A stretch of 64,000 bases of DNA from Salinimicrobium catena. Lineage in GTDB: Bacteria > Bacteroidota > Bacteroidia > Flavobacteriales > Flavobacteriaceae. Numbering within the stretch: position 1 is the first letter of the stretch; every line of letters begins with the position of its first letter. A program made the position numbers and the translations under genes. Under the pieces are notes generated by a model that did no database searches, was not told where the DNA came from, and was given only the letters and a program-made list of their open reading frames with translations. Positions 1-8,986 of the stretch are shown here, one piece after another. The DNA lies in the NCBI RefSeq assembly GCF_900102915.1, contig NZ_FNGG01000002.1:62001-126000 (forward strand), given 5' to 3'.

Positions 1-1307
1 TAAATAGACGGTTGCGCAGAACCTACAATGTCAGTAGAAACCAGTTCATTGTCCATTGAATATTTGATCTGTTCTACAAGGTCACCCTCTAAAGCATAAT
101 GTTTGATGATATCGTTGATACCTTCTTTTGAAGTAGGAGTTTCTACCGCGAGATTCAGGATCGCAAGAGAGCCGTTAGGAACCGGTACGCGTATGGCGTT
201 GGAAGTCAGTTTGCCTTCAAAAACAGGTAGGGCCTTGGAAACCGCTTTTCCGGCGCCGGTTTCGGTAATTACCATGTTAAGGGCAGCCGCACGGCCTCTT
301 CTGTATTTCTTATGCATGTTGTCAACCAGGTTCTGGTCATTGGTGTAGGCGTGAATGGTTTCCAAATGTCCGTGATCTACACCCAAAGAATCCTCAACGG
401 CTTTAAGAACCGGAGTGATAGCGTTGGTAGTACAGGAAGCTGCCGAAAAGATGGAAACTTCATCAGGATTGTATTCTAGATGATTTACCCCGTGTACTAT
501 ATTAGGCACTCCTTTTCCGGGAGCGGTAAGTAACACTTTACTTGCTCCTTTTGAAGTTAAATGCCTGCTAAGGGCTTCCTCATCTCTGAAAGCGCCGGTA
601 TTGTCGATGATCAAAGCATCCTGGATACCATATTCTGTATAATCGATCTCTTCAGGATTGTTGGCGCTGATCATGTGAACGGTGGTGCCATTGATCACCA
701 GGCACTTCTTTTCAGCATTATAGGAAACCGTTCCTGAAAAATCTCCGTGAACTGAATCGTTCTTAAGTAAAGAGGCTCTTTTCTCAAGAACAGTATCGTC
801 TATATTCCCACGGGTTACAATGGCACGAAGACGCAGCTGACTTCCTTTTCCGGTACGAGTCATGAGCTCTCTGGCCAATAGTCTCCCAATTCTTCCGAAG
901 CCATAGAGCACCACATCTTTTGGCGTGATCTCTTCTGATTTTTTAGCATCCTTCAGTTTATCGGAAACAAAAGCAGTGGCGTTAGCATATTTTTGATCCT
1001 CTAAGTGATATTCATAGGTAAGCTTTCCAATGTCCAGCTTGGCAGATGGAAAATCAAGGGTCTTAATAGCCTCTGCGATCTCTACGGAATCAAAAATTGA
1101 AATTGGTTTCTGAACGAACTCTCCCGCATATTCGTGCAAATCAAGAATGTCACTGACGTTGCGGTCTATCAATTGATTTCTGAACAGTACCAGCTCAATT
1201 GATTTGTCGTACCACAGGTCACTAACAGTTTTGATGAACTGTACGGCTGCACGGCGACGATCTGCCTGAAAGGCCAATTCCTTTTCGTAAACTTCGATTG
1301 AATTCAT
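1..1307 (-). CDS. gap: Glyceraldehyde-3-phosphate dehydrogenase, long form (3' end cut by window)
   Basis: Converts glyceraldehyde-3-phosphate and phosphate to 1,3-bisphosphoglycerate with NAD(P) in cytosolic glycolysis or gluconeogenesis. Read from an ATG at 1307 it gives 435 codons before the window edge. The first ~135 residues are an extension absent from the common ~335-residue enzyme; the Rossmann start VVLYGFGRIGR follows, and the active-site loop SAASCTTNAITP carries the catalytic cysteine. The extended form (about 480 residues) is familiar from Bacteroidota, so roughly 45 residues are missing at the C-terminus. A -7 box lies at 1340-1347. It is transcribed alone, in the same direction as the protease gene upstream, which ends with its own terminator. 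The family is certain; the physiological direction (glycolytic or gluconeogenic) cannot be told from sequence. Confidence 0.95.
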   Translation of the reverse strand, partial: MNSIEVYEKELAFQADRRRAAVQFIKTVSDLWYDKSIELVLFRNQLIDRNVSDILDLHEYAGEFVQKPISIFDSVEIAEAIKTLDFPSAKLDIGKLTYEYHLEDQKYANATAFVSDKLKDAKKSEEITPKDVVLYGFGRIGRLLARELMTRTGKGSQLRLRAIVTRGNIDDTVLEKRASLLKNDSVHGDFSGTVSYNAEKKCLVINGTTVHMISANNPEEIDYTEYGIQDALIIDNTGAFRDEEALSRHLTSKGASKVLLTAPGKGVPNIVHGVNHLEYNPDEVSIFSAASCTTNAITPVLKAVEDSLGVDHGHLETIHAYTNDQNLVDNMHKKYRRGRAAALNMVITETGAGKAVSKALPVFEGKLTSNAIRVPVPNGSLAILNLAVETPTSKEGINDIIKHYALEGDLVEQIKYSMDNELVSTDIVGSAQPSI

Positions 1308-1339
1308 TTTACAAGTTGTGTTGTATGTTAAAATCGCAG

Positions 1340-1347
1340 CAAAAATA
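1340..1347 (-). promoter_or_regulatory. Putative -7 promoter element for gap
   Basis: On the minus strand the sequence TATTTTTG matches the Bacteroidota -7 consensus TAnnTTTG, 32 bases before the gap start codon. No well-spaced -33 TTTG is evident, so this rests on one element. Confidence 0.45.
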
Positions 1348-1387
1348 TATATTTCAAACGTTTTCGTAAAGGTATTTACATAAAAAA

Positions 1388-1411
1388 ATCCCACCCAGTT
1401 CTGGGCGGGAT
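1388..1411 (-). terminator. Rho-independent terminator behind the Deg protease gene
   Basis: A 10-bp stem (one G-T pair) with a 4-base loop, ATCCCGCCCA/TGGGTGGGAT on the minus strand, is followed on that strand by a run of seven T. It lies 28 bases past the protease stop codon and separates it from gap. Confidence 0.85.
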
Positions 1412-1438
1412 CTTTTGCGTTTTTCCGAACGGAAATAT

Positions 1439-2800
1439 TTATCTCCAAACGTATTTTTGCTTCTCCCCATTAGGCGCTACAAAGGTCACGCTAATTGGAT
1501 CTGAAGAGTTTCTTCTGGCCATCACTTCCTTTACATCATCAATATCCTCTACAGGGATATTGTCAATGGCGGTTATGAGGGTGCCGGTGAGTCGCTCACT
1601 TTGCATTTGCGGAGTAAGACCACGGGTGATCTTAACCCCGTTCTTTACCTTGTTCCTGGCAAGATCTTCAGAAGACGCGTTGGTCACTTCGAGCCCAATG
1701 GCTTTGATCTGGTAAACCTCATATTTGGTAAGTTTTACCCGAAGGGTTTTTTCTTCCCCGTCGCGAAGCACCTTCACCTGCACTACATCATTCGGTCTTT
1801 TTGAACCTATATAACCTTTAAGATCTGAGAATTTCCTGATCTCAACATTGTCGATCTGGTTAATGATGTCGCCTTCTCTAATTCCACCTTTATCTGCACC
1901 GCTTCCTTGCTCTACCTCGGCAACATAGACCCCTTCGGTAGTGTTTACTTCTATTTCAGCCGGAAGTCTCGAAACCTGGCTTCCTCGTATTCCCAGGATT
2001 CCCTGCTGTACATCTCCAAATTCAAGGATGTCTTCCACGATCTTCCTGGCGTTGTTGGAAGGCACGGCAAAAGCGTACCCAACATAGCTTCCGGTTTGGG
2101 AAGTGATGGCGGTATTGATCCCGATCAATTCTCCGTGTACATTGACCAGGGCACCTCCGCTGTTTCCGGGATTAATGGCCGCGTCTGTCTGTATGAAGGA
2201 AGATACGTTGCTGTCCATCCCCAGGTCACGGGATTTCGCGCTGATGATCCCTGCCGTTACCGTAGAGGTAAGGTTGAACGGGTTTCCTACTGCCAGCACC
2301 CATTCCCCGATTCGAGCATTGTTGGAGTTCCCGAAAGGCAGGTAGTCCAGGTCTTCGGCCTCTATCTTGAGGAGGGCAATATCAGTAGTCGGGTCAGACC
2401 CTATTACCTGGGCCATGTAATTTTCGTTGTTGTTGAGAGTTACCTGCAGTTTGCTGGCATTCTGGATCACGTGATTATTCGTAACAATGTATCCGTCCGG
2501 TGAAATGATCACTCCGGAACCTGTACCCTGCAGGGCGGTACCGGCGCGACTTGAAAAGGGCGACCGGGTTTCGGTAATATTTTTAACGTGAACCACGGCA
2601 TGCACAGATTTATCGGCTGCTTCGGTAAAATCGGCCATTGCAGAGCCGGGTACGGCTTCAAAATTAACGGGGGTGTAGGCGGGAATGCTCCCTTTGTCTT
2701 CTACATAAACGGGCTCCTCTTCAATGAATAGCAGGTAGCTGCCCAGGGTGAGAGCCCCTCCCATAATAGAAACCAATAATAAGCTGAAAAGTTTTCTCAT
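1439..2800 (-). CDS. degQ: Deg/HtrA-family periplasmic serine protease
   Basis: Periplasmic quality-control protease and chaperone that degrades misfolded envelope proteins. Of 453 residues, the first ~25 form a signal peptide or signal anchor (LFSLLLVSIMGGALTLGSYLL). The trypsin-like domain (about 60-260) has the triad His110 (TNNHVI), Asp140 (TTDIALL) and Ser214 (NPGNSGGALV). Two PDZ domains follow: a clear one at about 270-365 (GDIINQIDNVEI) and a more divergent one at about 370-450. This is the DegP/DegQ two-PDZ layout; the symbol is a family-level choice, because DegP and DegQ cannot be told apart here. It has its own terminator at 1388-1411 and lies divergent to dapF. Confidence 0.9.
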   Translation of the reverse strand: MRKLFSLLLVSIMGGALTLGSYLLFIEEEPVYVEDKGSIPAYTPVNFEAVPGSAMADFTEAADKSVHAVVHVKNITETRSPFSSRAGTALQGTGSGVIISPDGYIVTNNHVIQNASKLQVTLNNNENYMAQVIGSDPTTDIALLKIEAEDLDYLPFGNSNNARIGEWVLAVGNPFNLTSTVTAGIISAKSRDLGMDSNVSSFIQTDAAINPGNSGGALVNVHGELIGINTAITSQTGSYVGYAFAVPSNNARKIVEDILEFGDVQQGILGIRGSQVSRLPAEIEVNTTEGVYVAEVEQGSGADKGGIREGDIINQIDNVEIRKFSDLKGYIGSKRPNDVVQVKVLRDGEEKTLRVKLTKYEVYQIKAIGLEVTNASSEDLARNKVKNGVKITRGLTPQMQSERLTGTLITAIDNIPVEDIDDVKEVMARRNSSDPISVTFVAPNGEKQKYVWR

Positions 2801-2907
2801 GTTTTTCTATTATTTAATTGTATTTGTTAAACATTTTATCGATTCCAGAAGCAGGGTAAATCCAACTGATTTACCTTCCTAAAACCTTCTGATTTTCTCT
2901 TTTATTG

Positions 2908-2915
2908 TATCTTTG
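2908..2915 (+). promoter_or_regulatory. Putative -7 promoter element for the dapF run
   Basis: TATCTTTG matches the Bacteroidota -7 consensus TAnnTTTG, 19 bases before the dapF ATG. It would drive dapF, the acetyltransferase and mltG. Confidence 0.5.
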
Positions 2916-2934
2916 ATCCCTCAAAATTCACCTG

Positions 2935-3723
2935 ATGGAACTTTCATTTTATAAATACCAGGGAACGGGGAATGATTTTGTCATGGTTGATAACCGACAA
3001 AATATTATTTCCAAAAACAATACCAATTTAATAAAAACCCTCTGTGACCGAAAATTTGGCATAGGTGCCGACGGCCTTATTCTGCTTGAGGATGCCGATG
3101 AACCCCGAGTGGATTTTAAGATGGTATATTTCAATTCTGATGGACGGGAAAGTTCCATGTGCGGCAATGGCGGAAGGTGTATTGTTGCCTTTGCGCATTT
3201 CCTCGGAATCATTAAAGACAGAACTGTATTTACAGCCATTGATGGATTGCATGAAGCTACTATAGAAGGTGACCTGGTAAGCTTAAAAATGACTGAAGTG
3301 GAGAGGGTAGAGGAAAAGGAGGACGCAGTTTTTCTTAACACCGGCTCCCCGCATCACGTGGTTTTTCATAAAGACATTGCCTCGCTCAATATCAAAGAAG
3401 AGGGGGCAGCCATCAGGTATTCCGAAGCATATAAAAAGGCCGGTGGTACCAACGTAAACTTTTCTCAACCTTCAGAGGAAGCTGTTTTACGTGTCCGCAC
3501 CTATGAAAGAGGAGTGGAAGATGAAACCCTTTCCTGTGGAACCGGGGTAACTGCGGTAGCACTTGCAGCTTTTGCGACCGGAAAGGTAAGCGCGAAAAAG
3601 ATCAAACTTTTGACACCGGGGGGAGAACTTTTCGTTTCCTTCGAGCCAGAGGGAAAAGCTTTTAAAAATATCTGGCTTACCGGGCCCGCAAAACAGGTTT
3701 TTAAAGGAGAGATCTCATGTTGA
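2935..3723 (+). CDS. dapF: Diaminopimelate epimerase
   Basis: Interconverts LL- and meso-diaminopimelate by a cofactor-free two-base mechanism, supplying the peptidoglycan cross-linker and the lysine precursor. The 262-residue protein has the usual family length. Both catalytic cysteines are present: Cys76 in SMCGNGGRC and Cys201 in LSCGTGVTAVAL. The start begins MELSFYKYQGTGNDF, typical of the family. The 3' end overlaps the acetyltransferase start by 7 bases, and that gene in turn overlaps mltG, so the three are almost certainly cotranscribed; two of them act on the cell wall. dapA lies 23 kb away at 26931. Confidence 0.96.
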   Translation: MELSFYKYQGTGNDFVMVDNRQNIISKNNTNLIKTLCDRKFGIGADGLILLEDADEPRVDFKMVYFNSDGRESSMCGNGGRCIVAFAHFLGIIKDRTVFTAIDGLHEATIEGDLVSLKMTEVERVEEKEDAVFLNTGSPHHVVFHKDIASLNIKEEGAAIRYSEAYKKAGGTNVNFSQPSEEAVLRVRTYERGVEDETLSCGTGVTAVALAAFATGKVSAKKIKLLTPGGELFVSFEPEGKAFKNIWLTGPAKQVFKGEISC

Positions 3724-4250
3724 CGTTAAAGGGAGAAAAAGTTGACCTTAGAGCGCTGGAACCGGAAGACCTGGAATTTCTCTTTTCAGTAGAAAATGAT
3801 GAGGAGTTTTGGGAGGTTAGTTCCACCAGTACCCCTTACTCACGCTACATCCTGAAACAATACCTGGAAAATTCCCATCGTGACATATATGAAGTACGTC
3901 AACTGCGGCTCATGATCTGCGAGAAGAACGGCTCTCCGGTCGGATTGATAGATATATTTGATTTCGACCCAAAGAACAGGCGTGCGGCCATAGGTATCAT
4001 TATCAACTGCAGGAACAACCGACAAAAAGGTTTTGGTGCCGAAGCTCTTGCCATGGTCTGCAATTATTGTTTTACTCACCTGGAACTGCACCAGGTTTAT
4101 GCCAATGTTGGTATGGAAAATGTTTCCAGCAAACTATTATTCGAGAAATCGGGTTTTAAGATTACCGCTCAAAAGAAGGATTGGATCCGGGTGAACGGTT
4201 CTTATAAAGATGAATTATTATACCAGTTGATCAACGAGAATGTACATTAA
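3717..4250 (+). CDS. GNAT-family N-acetyltransferase (RimJ/RimL/SpeG-like)
   Basis: Predicted acetyl-CoA-dependent N-acetyltransferase; the substrate cannot be read from sequence. The 177 residues show the GNAT_3-type fold seen in RimJ, RimL and SpeG: N-terminal LKGEKVDLRALEPEDLEFL, then a central acetyl-CoA loop NNRQKGFGAEAL (the R-x-x-G-x-G/A position), and a C-terminal strand ENVSSKLLFEKSGFK. It overlaps dapF by 7 bases and mltG by 11 bases, so it sits inside a cell-wall operon. That hints at a wall-linked or housekeeping role, but the hint is only positional. Confidence 0.85.
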   Translation: MLTLKGEKVDLRALEPEDLEFLFSVENDEEFWEVSSTSTPYSRYILKQYLENSHRDIYEVRQLRLMICEKNGSPVGLIDIFDFDPKNRRAAIGIIINCRNNRQKGFGAEALAMVCNYCFTHLELHQVYANVGMENVSSKLLFEKSGFKITAQKKDWIRVNGSYKDELLYQLINENVH

Positions 4251-5283
4251 AAAAATATTATTAGCCATTGCCCTTTTAGGGCTAATCGTTTTAGGAGGAT
4301 TCTCTTATTATGTCTATGACGTGATCTTTTCGCCTAATACCACCTTTTCTGAAGAACAGGTGGATGTATATATTCCTACCAATGCTACTTACGCCCAGGT
4401 GAGGGAGCAGTTAAAGCCTTTGCTGAAAGATCCTGCCGACTTTGACCTGGTGGCCGGTAAAAAAGGTTATACCCAGAATATCAAAGCCGGGCGTTTTATC
4501 CTGAAGAAGGGAATGAACAATAATGAAATGATCAATACCTTAAGAAGCCGAAATGTTCCGGTGTGGGTAACGTTCAACAATCAGGAAAGACTTGAAGATC
4601 TCGCCGGAAGGATCTCCTCGCAAATAGAGGCTGACAGTATCCAGATCCTCGAACAGCTGAAGGATTCGGCTTTTTTGGATTCCCACGGCTTTAACAGGCG
4701 AAATGCCCTGGGTATGTACATCCCGAATAAATATGAGTTTTTCTGGAATACTTCCGCAGAAGAATTTCGGGAGCGAATGCAAAAGGAATACCAACGATTC
4801 TGGACTCCGCAGCGGCTGGAAAAAGCCGAAGAGATAGGTTTGACCCCGCATGAGGTCATGGTGGTGGCTTCCATCGTTCAAAAGGAGACCGCCAAGGTTG
4901 ATGAGCGAAAAAGAGTGGCCGGGGTATACATGAACCGCATTAATAATGGCTGGAAACTCGATGCTGATCCTACTGTAATTTATGCTCTGAAGGATAAATA
5001 TCAGAATTTTGATACGATCATCAAAAGGGTGCTTTACAAGGACTTAACACTTGATTCTCCTTATAACACCTATAAATACAAAGAAATTCCTCCCGGGCCT
5101 ATCGCCATGCCCGACATTTCTTCCATAGACGCCGTTCTCAACTATGAAGACCACGATTATTTCTATTTCGTAGCCGATGTTCAGAATTTTGGATATCATA
5201 AATTTTCTAAAACTTTGGCGCAGCATAATGCGAATAAAAGGGAATACGTGAGATGGATCAACAAACAAAAGATCAACCGGTAA
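4240..5283 (+). CDS. mltG: Endolytic murein transglycosylase MltG (YceG-like)
   Basis: Inner-membrane lytic transglycosylase that cleaves nascent glycan strands and is thought to terminate their polymerisation. The 347 residues contain one N-terminal membrane helix (LLAIALLGLIVLGGFSYYVY), an N-terminal LysM-like region (about 50-110), and the YceG catalytic core. The catalytic glutamate lies in ASIVQKETAKVDE, followed by the family signatures VAGVYMNR and LDADPTVIYAL. The C-terminal motif with Y..H.FSKTLAQHN is also typical. It overlaps the preceding acetyltransferase gene by 11 bases and closes the dapF run. No clear hairpin terminator follows. Confidence 0.95.
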   Translation: MYIKKILLAIALLGLIVLGGFSYYVYDVIFSPNTTFSEEQVDVYIPTNATYAQVREQLKPLLKDPADFDLVAGKKGYTQNIKAGRFILKKGMNNNEMINTLRSRNVPVWVTFNNQERLEDLAGRISSQIEADSIQILEQLKDSAFLDSHGFNRRNALGMYIPNKYEFFWNTSAEEFRERMQKEYQRFWTPQRLEKAEEIGLTPHEVMVVASIVQKETAKVDERKRVAGVYMNRINNGWKLDADPTVIYALKDKYQNFDTIIKRVLYKDLTLDSPYNTYKYKEIPPGPIAMPDISSIDAVLNYEDHDYFYFVADVQNFGYHKFSKTLAQHNANKREYVRWINKQKINR

Positions 5284-5429
5284 TTTTCTGACTCTCTGAG
5301 CTTTAAAATTTTATACTGAAAACAACTTTTCATTTTTTGGCACGTTTTATGTCTAAAAGGCTTTAAAACAGCAAAAATTGCTTTAAGAATTGTTTAACAG
5401 TCTGAGAATTAGGTTTTTAAAATTTAACC

Positions 5430-5437
5430 TATATTTG
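5430..5437 (+). promoter_or_regulatory. Putative -7 promoter element for the lysozyme-like gene
   Basis: TATATTTG fits TAnnTTTG, 51 bases before the ATG at 5489. No -33 TTTG at 17-23 bases upstream was found. Confidence 0.4.
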
Positions 5438-5488
5438 TCGGCCGAATTGGGATGGTTTCTTAACCATTTCCAAACAAAATAAATCAGG

Positions 5489-6169
5489 ATGAAAAAGAAA
5501 ATTGCAAAATTTTCGGTTTTACCAGTTTTAGGAGCATCGATCTTTTTTTACAGCTTCTCAACGAAAAAAGCCCTTGAGGCGGAAGAAAGGCTTGCAGCCG
5601 AATTTTCCACCGCGAATGAGGTGCTGGACTTCACCGTGCCCGAGGCGCCTCAATTTGACATCTTTGAGCCCACCGACCGCTATTATCCCGAATTAGGAAA
5701 ATCTTATCTCGCTTTCAAGGAAGCCTTGGGATTCAAAGAATCCGGAGGGGATTACAAGATCATCAATGAGTTTGGATATATGGGTAAATACCAGTTCGGG
5801 AAAGGTACCTTAAGACTTATCGGTATAAGAGATGTGAATCTCTTCCTGGAACGACCAGATCTTCAGGAAGCGGCGTTCTACGCAAATGCTTCAAGAAACA
5901 AATGGATCTTAAGACGAGATATCGCGCGTTTTCAGGATAAAGTGATCAACGGGATTAAGATCACAGAGTCCGGTATCCTTGCTGCGGCTCACCTTGCGGG
6001 CCCCGGAAATGTGAAAAAATACCTGAGAAGCTGGGGAGCCAATGGTTTTAATGACGGCTTCGGAACTTCAATAAAATATTACATCAAAAGATTTGCAGGT
6101 TATGATACTTCTTTCGTTGTGCCGGACAGGAAGGCGAAAGCGAAGATCAAAACTCCTTCTGCAGTATAA
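5489..6169 (+). CDS. Exported lysozyme/transglycosylase-like protein
   Basis: The 226-residue protein begins with a basic N-terminus and a hydrophobic stretch (KFSVLPVLGASIFFYSF), so it is exported or membrane-anchored. The core region (about 75-200) holds KESGGDYKIINEFGYMGKYQ and later AAHLAGPGNVKKYL. These resemble the lysozyme/SLT-type fold, where E-S-G-G followed by G-x-Y-Q-F-G marks the active site; the first glutamate there would be the catalytic acid. In flavobacterial genomes relatives tend to carry loose peptidoglycan-related names. Its 3' end overlaps the convergent methylase gene by 23 bases. The fold assignment is an inference from the motif; enzymatic activity is not shown. Confidence 0.6.
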   Translation: MKKKIAKFSVLPVLGASIFFYSFSTKKALEAEERLAAEFSTANEVLDFTVPEAPQFDIFEPTDRYYPELGKSYLAFKEALGFKESGGDYKIINEFGYMGKYQFGKGTLRLIGIRDVNLFLERPDLQEAAFYANASRNKWILRRDIARFQDKVINGIKITESGILAAAHLAGPGNVKKYLRSWGANGFNDGFGTSIKYYIKRFAGYDTSFVVPDRKAKAKIKTPSAV

Positions 6170-6875
6170 AGATAGTGGGCCTTTTATGAAGGTCCACTTT
6201 TGTTTTAGCCCATTCAGAAATGGGTTTTGTCACAATGTATTCAGTGCTTAATGTAATGTCGCATGCCACGCAGACTCTTGTGGCAGGATGGAGATACTGT
6301 ACCAGGTCTTCCAGCATTTTGTTGTTCCTGTAAGGGGTTTCAATGAAAAGTTGCGCCTGATCCTTTTCCTGTGAAAGCCTTTCCAGCGATTTGATCTCAT
6401 TTTTTCGGGCTGCCTTATCTATGGGAAGATAGCCATTAAATGCGAAATTCTGCCCGTTCATCCCTGAAGCCATCATGGCCAGTAAAATAGAGGAGGGGCC
6501 TACCATGGGTACCACTTTTATCCCTTCGCGATGCGCGATCTTGACGATGTCTGCACCGGGATCGGCTACTCCGGGACAGCCGGCTTCACTCAAAAGCCCT
6601 ACATCCACTCCTTCTTTACACGGTTTTAAAAATCCGGGAATATCTGCAGGATCGGTATGCTTGTTCAGCAGAAATAAATTTAAAGAAGGTTGAGACTTAG
6701 AAGGAACCAGTTTCTTTATGGCTCTTCTTGCTGTTTTTTCGTTTTCTACGATGAATGTGTTTATTCTTTCTACTTCCCTTTGCACCGAAGCAGGTAAAAC
6801 CTCCAGAGGATCACTGTCACCAAGGGTGGTGGGGATGAGGTATAATTTTCCGGAAGCAGAGAAAGAATTATTCAC
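6147..6875 (-). CDS. RsmI-like SAM-dependent methyltransferase
   Basis: Member of the tetrapyrrole-methylase fold family that includes RsmI, which 2'-O-methylates C1402 of 16S rRNA. The 242 residues contain the N-terminal strand LYLIPTTLGD, the SAM-site motif LSEAGCPGVADPGADIV, the loop VPMVGPSSILLAMMASGM, and the phosphate-binding-like stretch LFIETPYRNNKM, all as in RsmI. It is shorter than E. coli RsmI (286) and lacks the C-terminal extension, as is common in Bacteroidota. It overlaps the phosphatase gene upstream by 8 bases and likely shares its transcript. The exact target base is inferred, so no symbol is given. Confidence 0.85.
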   Translation of the reverse strand: MNNSFSASGKLYLIPTTLGDSDPLEVLPASVQREVERINTFIVENEKTARRAIKKLVPSKSQPSLNLFLLNKHTDPADIPGFLKPCKEGVDVGLLSEAGCPGVADPGADIVKIAHREGIKVVPMVGPSSILLAMMASGMNGQNFAFNGYLPIDKAARKNEIKSLERLSQEKDQAQLFIETPYRNNKMLEDLVQYLHPATRVCVACDITLSTEYIVTKPISEWAKTKVDLHKRPTIFILQKEF

Positions 6876-7335
6876 TTTTTGAATCTAATTTTTTTGCGAT
6901 CACCTCACAGGCTTCTTCGAGCATTTCGTAAACTCGATGGAAACCTTCGGGGCCTCCCTGGTAAGGATCGGGTACTTCTACGTTTTCGCCGGGAAAGATC
7001 TCATTCAGGATGAGAGAAACTTTTTGCCGGTGTTCTTCGTGCCGGGCCAATGACATCACATCTCTGTAATTGGAAATATCCATCACATAGATCCTGTCAA
7101 AAAGTTCAAAATCTTCGGCGGTGAATTGTCTTCCTCGTTGGTACGTAATATCGAGGTTGTTCTTTTGAGCAACGGCCACCGATCGTTCGTCTGGCGAGTC
7201 TCCAATATGATAGTTACTGGTGGCGGCAGAATCTACTTCTACCTTTTCAGGATCCACTTTTGAGCGCAAAATGCCTTCGGCCAGGGGTGACCTGCAAATG
7301 TTTCCAAGACACACCATCAAAACCCTGGTTTTCAT
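6868..7335 (-). CDS. Low-molecular-weight protein-tyrosine phosphatase
   Basis: Cytosolic phosphatase of the LMW-PTP family, 155 residues. The P-loop CLGNICRS gives the nucleophile Cys9 and Arg15 (C-x5-R-S). The general-acid aspartate is Asp123 in EVPDPYQGG. It lies 9 bases downstream of dnaA and overlaps the RsmI-like gene, forming a likely dnaA-phosphatase-methylase transcript. There is no tyrosine kinase nearby, so it is not part of a capsule Wzb/Wzc set; its substrate is unknown. The family assignment is firm. Confidence 0.93.
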   Translation of the reverse strand: MKTRVLMVCLGNICRSPLAEGILRSKVDPEKVEVDSAATSNYHIGDSPDERSVAVAQKNNLDITYQRGRQFTAEDFELFDRIYVMDISNYRDVMSLARHEEHRQKVSLILNEIFPGENVEVPDPYQGGPEGFHRVYEMLEEACEVIAKKLDSKSE

Positions 7336-7344
7336 AATCCTGTT

Positions 7345-8817
7345 TTAGAGAGTAAGTTTCTTGTTGATATCGTCAACAAATTTGTTGAACTGCTTGTCTG
7401 TTGAAGCCAGGTTATCCACAGTTTTACAGGCATGAAGCACGGTGGCGTGATCTCTCTTGCCTATCTGGGAGCCTATGCTGGCCAAAGATGCCTTTGTAAA
7501 CTTCTTGGCAAAGAACATGGCCAGTTGACGCGCCTGTACGATATGTCTTTTTCTCGTTTTTGACTGCAAGGTATCCACATCCATCTGGAAATATTCGCTC
7601 ACCACTTTCTGGATATAATCTATGGAAACCTCGCGCTTCGTGTTCTTCACGTAATTGTCCACGATCTTTTTGGCAAGATCTAAAGTGATATCCTTTTTAT
7701 TGAAAGAGGAGTGGGCGATAAGTGAAATGATCGCGCCTTCCAATTCACGAATATTGGTTTTGATATTATTGGCCAGGAACTCCACGATCTCTTCGGGCAT
7801 GTCAACCCCATCGCGGTACAGCTTGTTCTTAATGATCGAGATCCTTGTATCGGTATCCGGGTGTTGCAGTTCTGCGGAAAGCCCCCACTTAAAACGGGAT
7901 AAAAGCCTTTGTTCTATATCCTGCATGTCTACCGGGGCCTTATCACTGGTAAGGATCACCTGTTTACGGTTCTGGTGGAGGTGATTGAAAATGTGGAAGA
8001 AAACATCCTGTGTTCCGGCCTTTCCCGAAAGCAGCTGAATGTCATCCACGATCAGCACATCAATGATCTGGTAAAAATGAATGAAATCGTTGCGATTGTT
8101 CTTTTTTACGGATTCAATGTATTGCTGTGTGAATTTTTCCGCGGAAATATAAAGAACGGTCTTCTCCGGGTACTTATCCTTGATCTCTATCCCTATGGAA
8201 TGAGCCAGGTGTGTTTTTCCCAGTCCAACTCCACCGAAGATCAACAGCGGATTAAAAGAGGTTTCCCCCGGTTTGTTGGCCACAGCCAGACCTGCAGATC
8301 TTGCCAGCCTGTTGGAATCTCCTTCAAGGAAATTATCAAAGTTATAGCTGGGGTTAAGCTGCGATTCGATCTTCACATTCCTGATACCCGGAATGATGAA
8401 TGGGTTCTTTAACTCAGGGTTCTTGTTCTTGATGGGAACATCAACTTCCTGCGAAGCCATGTTGGACCTGTTGGTACTTGGGATCTTTTCGGTGAAAGGC
8501 TGTTTGTTCCCGTAGGTATTCTCCATCCTTATCACGTACACCAGTTTTGCCTGGTCTCCCAAAACACGGTTCAAAGAAACTTTCAGAAGTTTTACATAAT
8601 GCTCCTCCAGCCACTCATAAAAAAACTTGGAAGGTACCTGAATGCTCAGTGCTTTATCAGTTAGTTTAACTGCCTGTATAGGTTCAAACCAGGTTTTGTA
8701 GGCCTGGGGGGTAATGTTATCTTTGATGAAAGCTAGACAGCTGTTCCAAACTGATTGCGCAGTTTCTGACATTCCTGATTCTAAGTTTTTAAGATGCTTG
8801 TTAGTAGTGACTTCCAT
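7345..8817 (-). CDS. dnaA: Chromosomal replication initiator protein DnaA
   Basis: Binds DnaA boxes and opens the origin of replication. The 490 residues show domain I (about 18-100, SVWNSCLAFIKDNITPQAYKT), a linker, and the AAA+ core with Walker A GGVGLGKTHLAH and Walker B VLIVDDIQLL. Sensor-region sequence QRLLSRFKWGL and the C-terminal DNA-binding domain with IGKRDHATVLHACKTV follow. The first ATG gives 18 residues before the usual domain I start; an in-frame ATG at residue 16 (8772) would fit family length better. Neighbours are not dnaN or gyrB. The 169-base gap upstream shows no cluster of DnaA boxes, so I do not call an origin. Confidence 0.97.
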   Translation of the reverse strand: MEVTTNKHLKNLESGMSETAQSVWNSCLAFIKDNITPQAYKTWFEPIQAVKLTDKALSIQVPSKFFYEWLEEHYVKLLKVSLNRVLGDQAKLVYVIRMENTYGNKQPFTEKIPSTNRSNMASQEVDVPIKNKNPELKNPFIIPGIRNVKIESQLNPSYNFDNFLEGDSNRLARSAGLAVANKPGETSFNPLLIFGGVGLGKTHLAHSIGIEIKDKYPEKTVLYISAEKFTQQYIESVKKNNRNDFIHFYQIIDVLIVDDIQLLSGKAGTQDVFFHIFNHLHQNRKQVILTSDKAPVDMQDIEQRLLSRFKWGLSAELQHPDTDTRISIIKNKLYRDGVDMPEEIVEFLANNIKTNIRELEGAIISLIAHSSFNKKDITLDLAKKIVDNYVKNTKREVSIDYIQKVVSEYFQMDVDTLQSKTRKRHIVQARQLAMFFAKKFTKASLASIGSQIGKRDHATVLHACKTVDNLASTDKQFNKFVDDINKKLTL

Positions 8818-8986
8818 AAGAAAAAGAGAAAAGTTTCTTTCTCCCGGGTTAATTAGAGCAACAAATATGTGAACAAATTATGTAAAAAAAAAACGATCTG
8901 CCTCTTGAAAATTAACAAAATTTTTAGCATACTTCGTTCACTTGATGAAAGTACAAAACCCAATCAAATAATCCCATTAAAAAATC

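Noticed and set aside
1907-2503. 198-codon plus-strand frame opposite the Deg protease
   Set aside because: The minus-strand protease has the full catalytic triad and two PDZ domains; the opposite frame has no recognisable feature.
7412-7420. Perfect DnaA box TTATCCACA inside dnaA (another at about 29239-29247 in coaBC)
   Set aside because: Both are single copies inside genes; no cluster of boxes or AT-rich unwinding element is near dnaA, so I do not call an origin of replication.
8818-8986. Gap upstream of dnaA as a possible origin
   Set aside because: It is A/T-rich but contains no convincing DnaA box cluster; TTGTTCACA near 8871 is only an approximate match.
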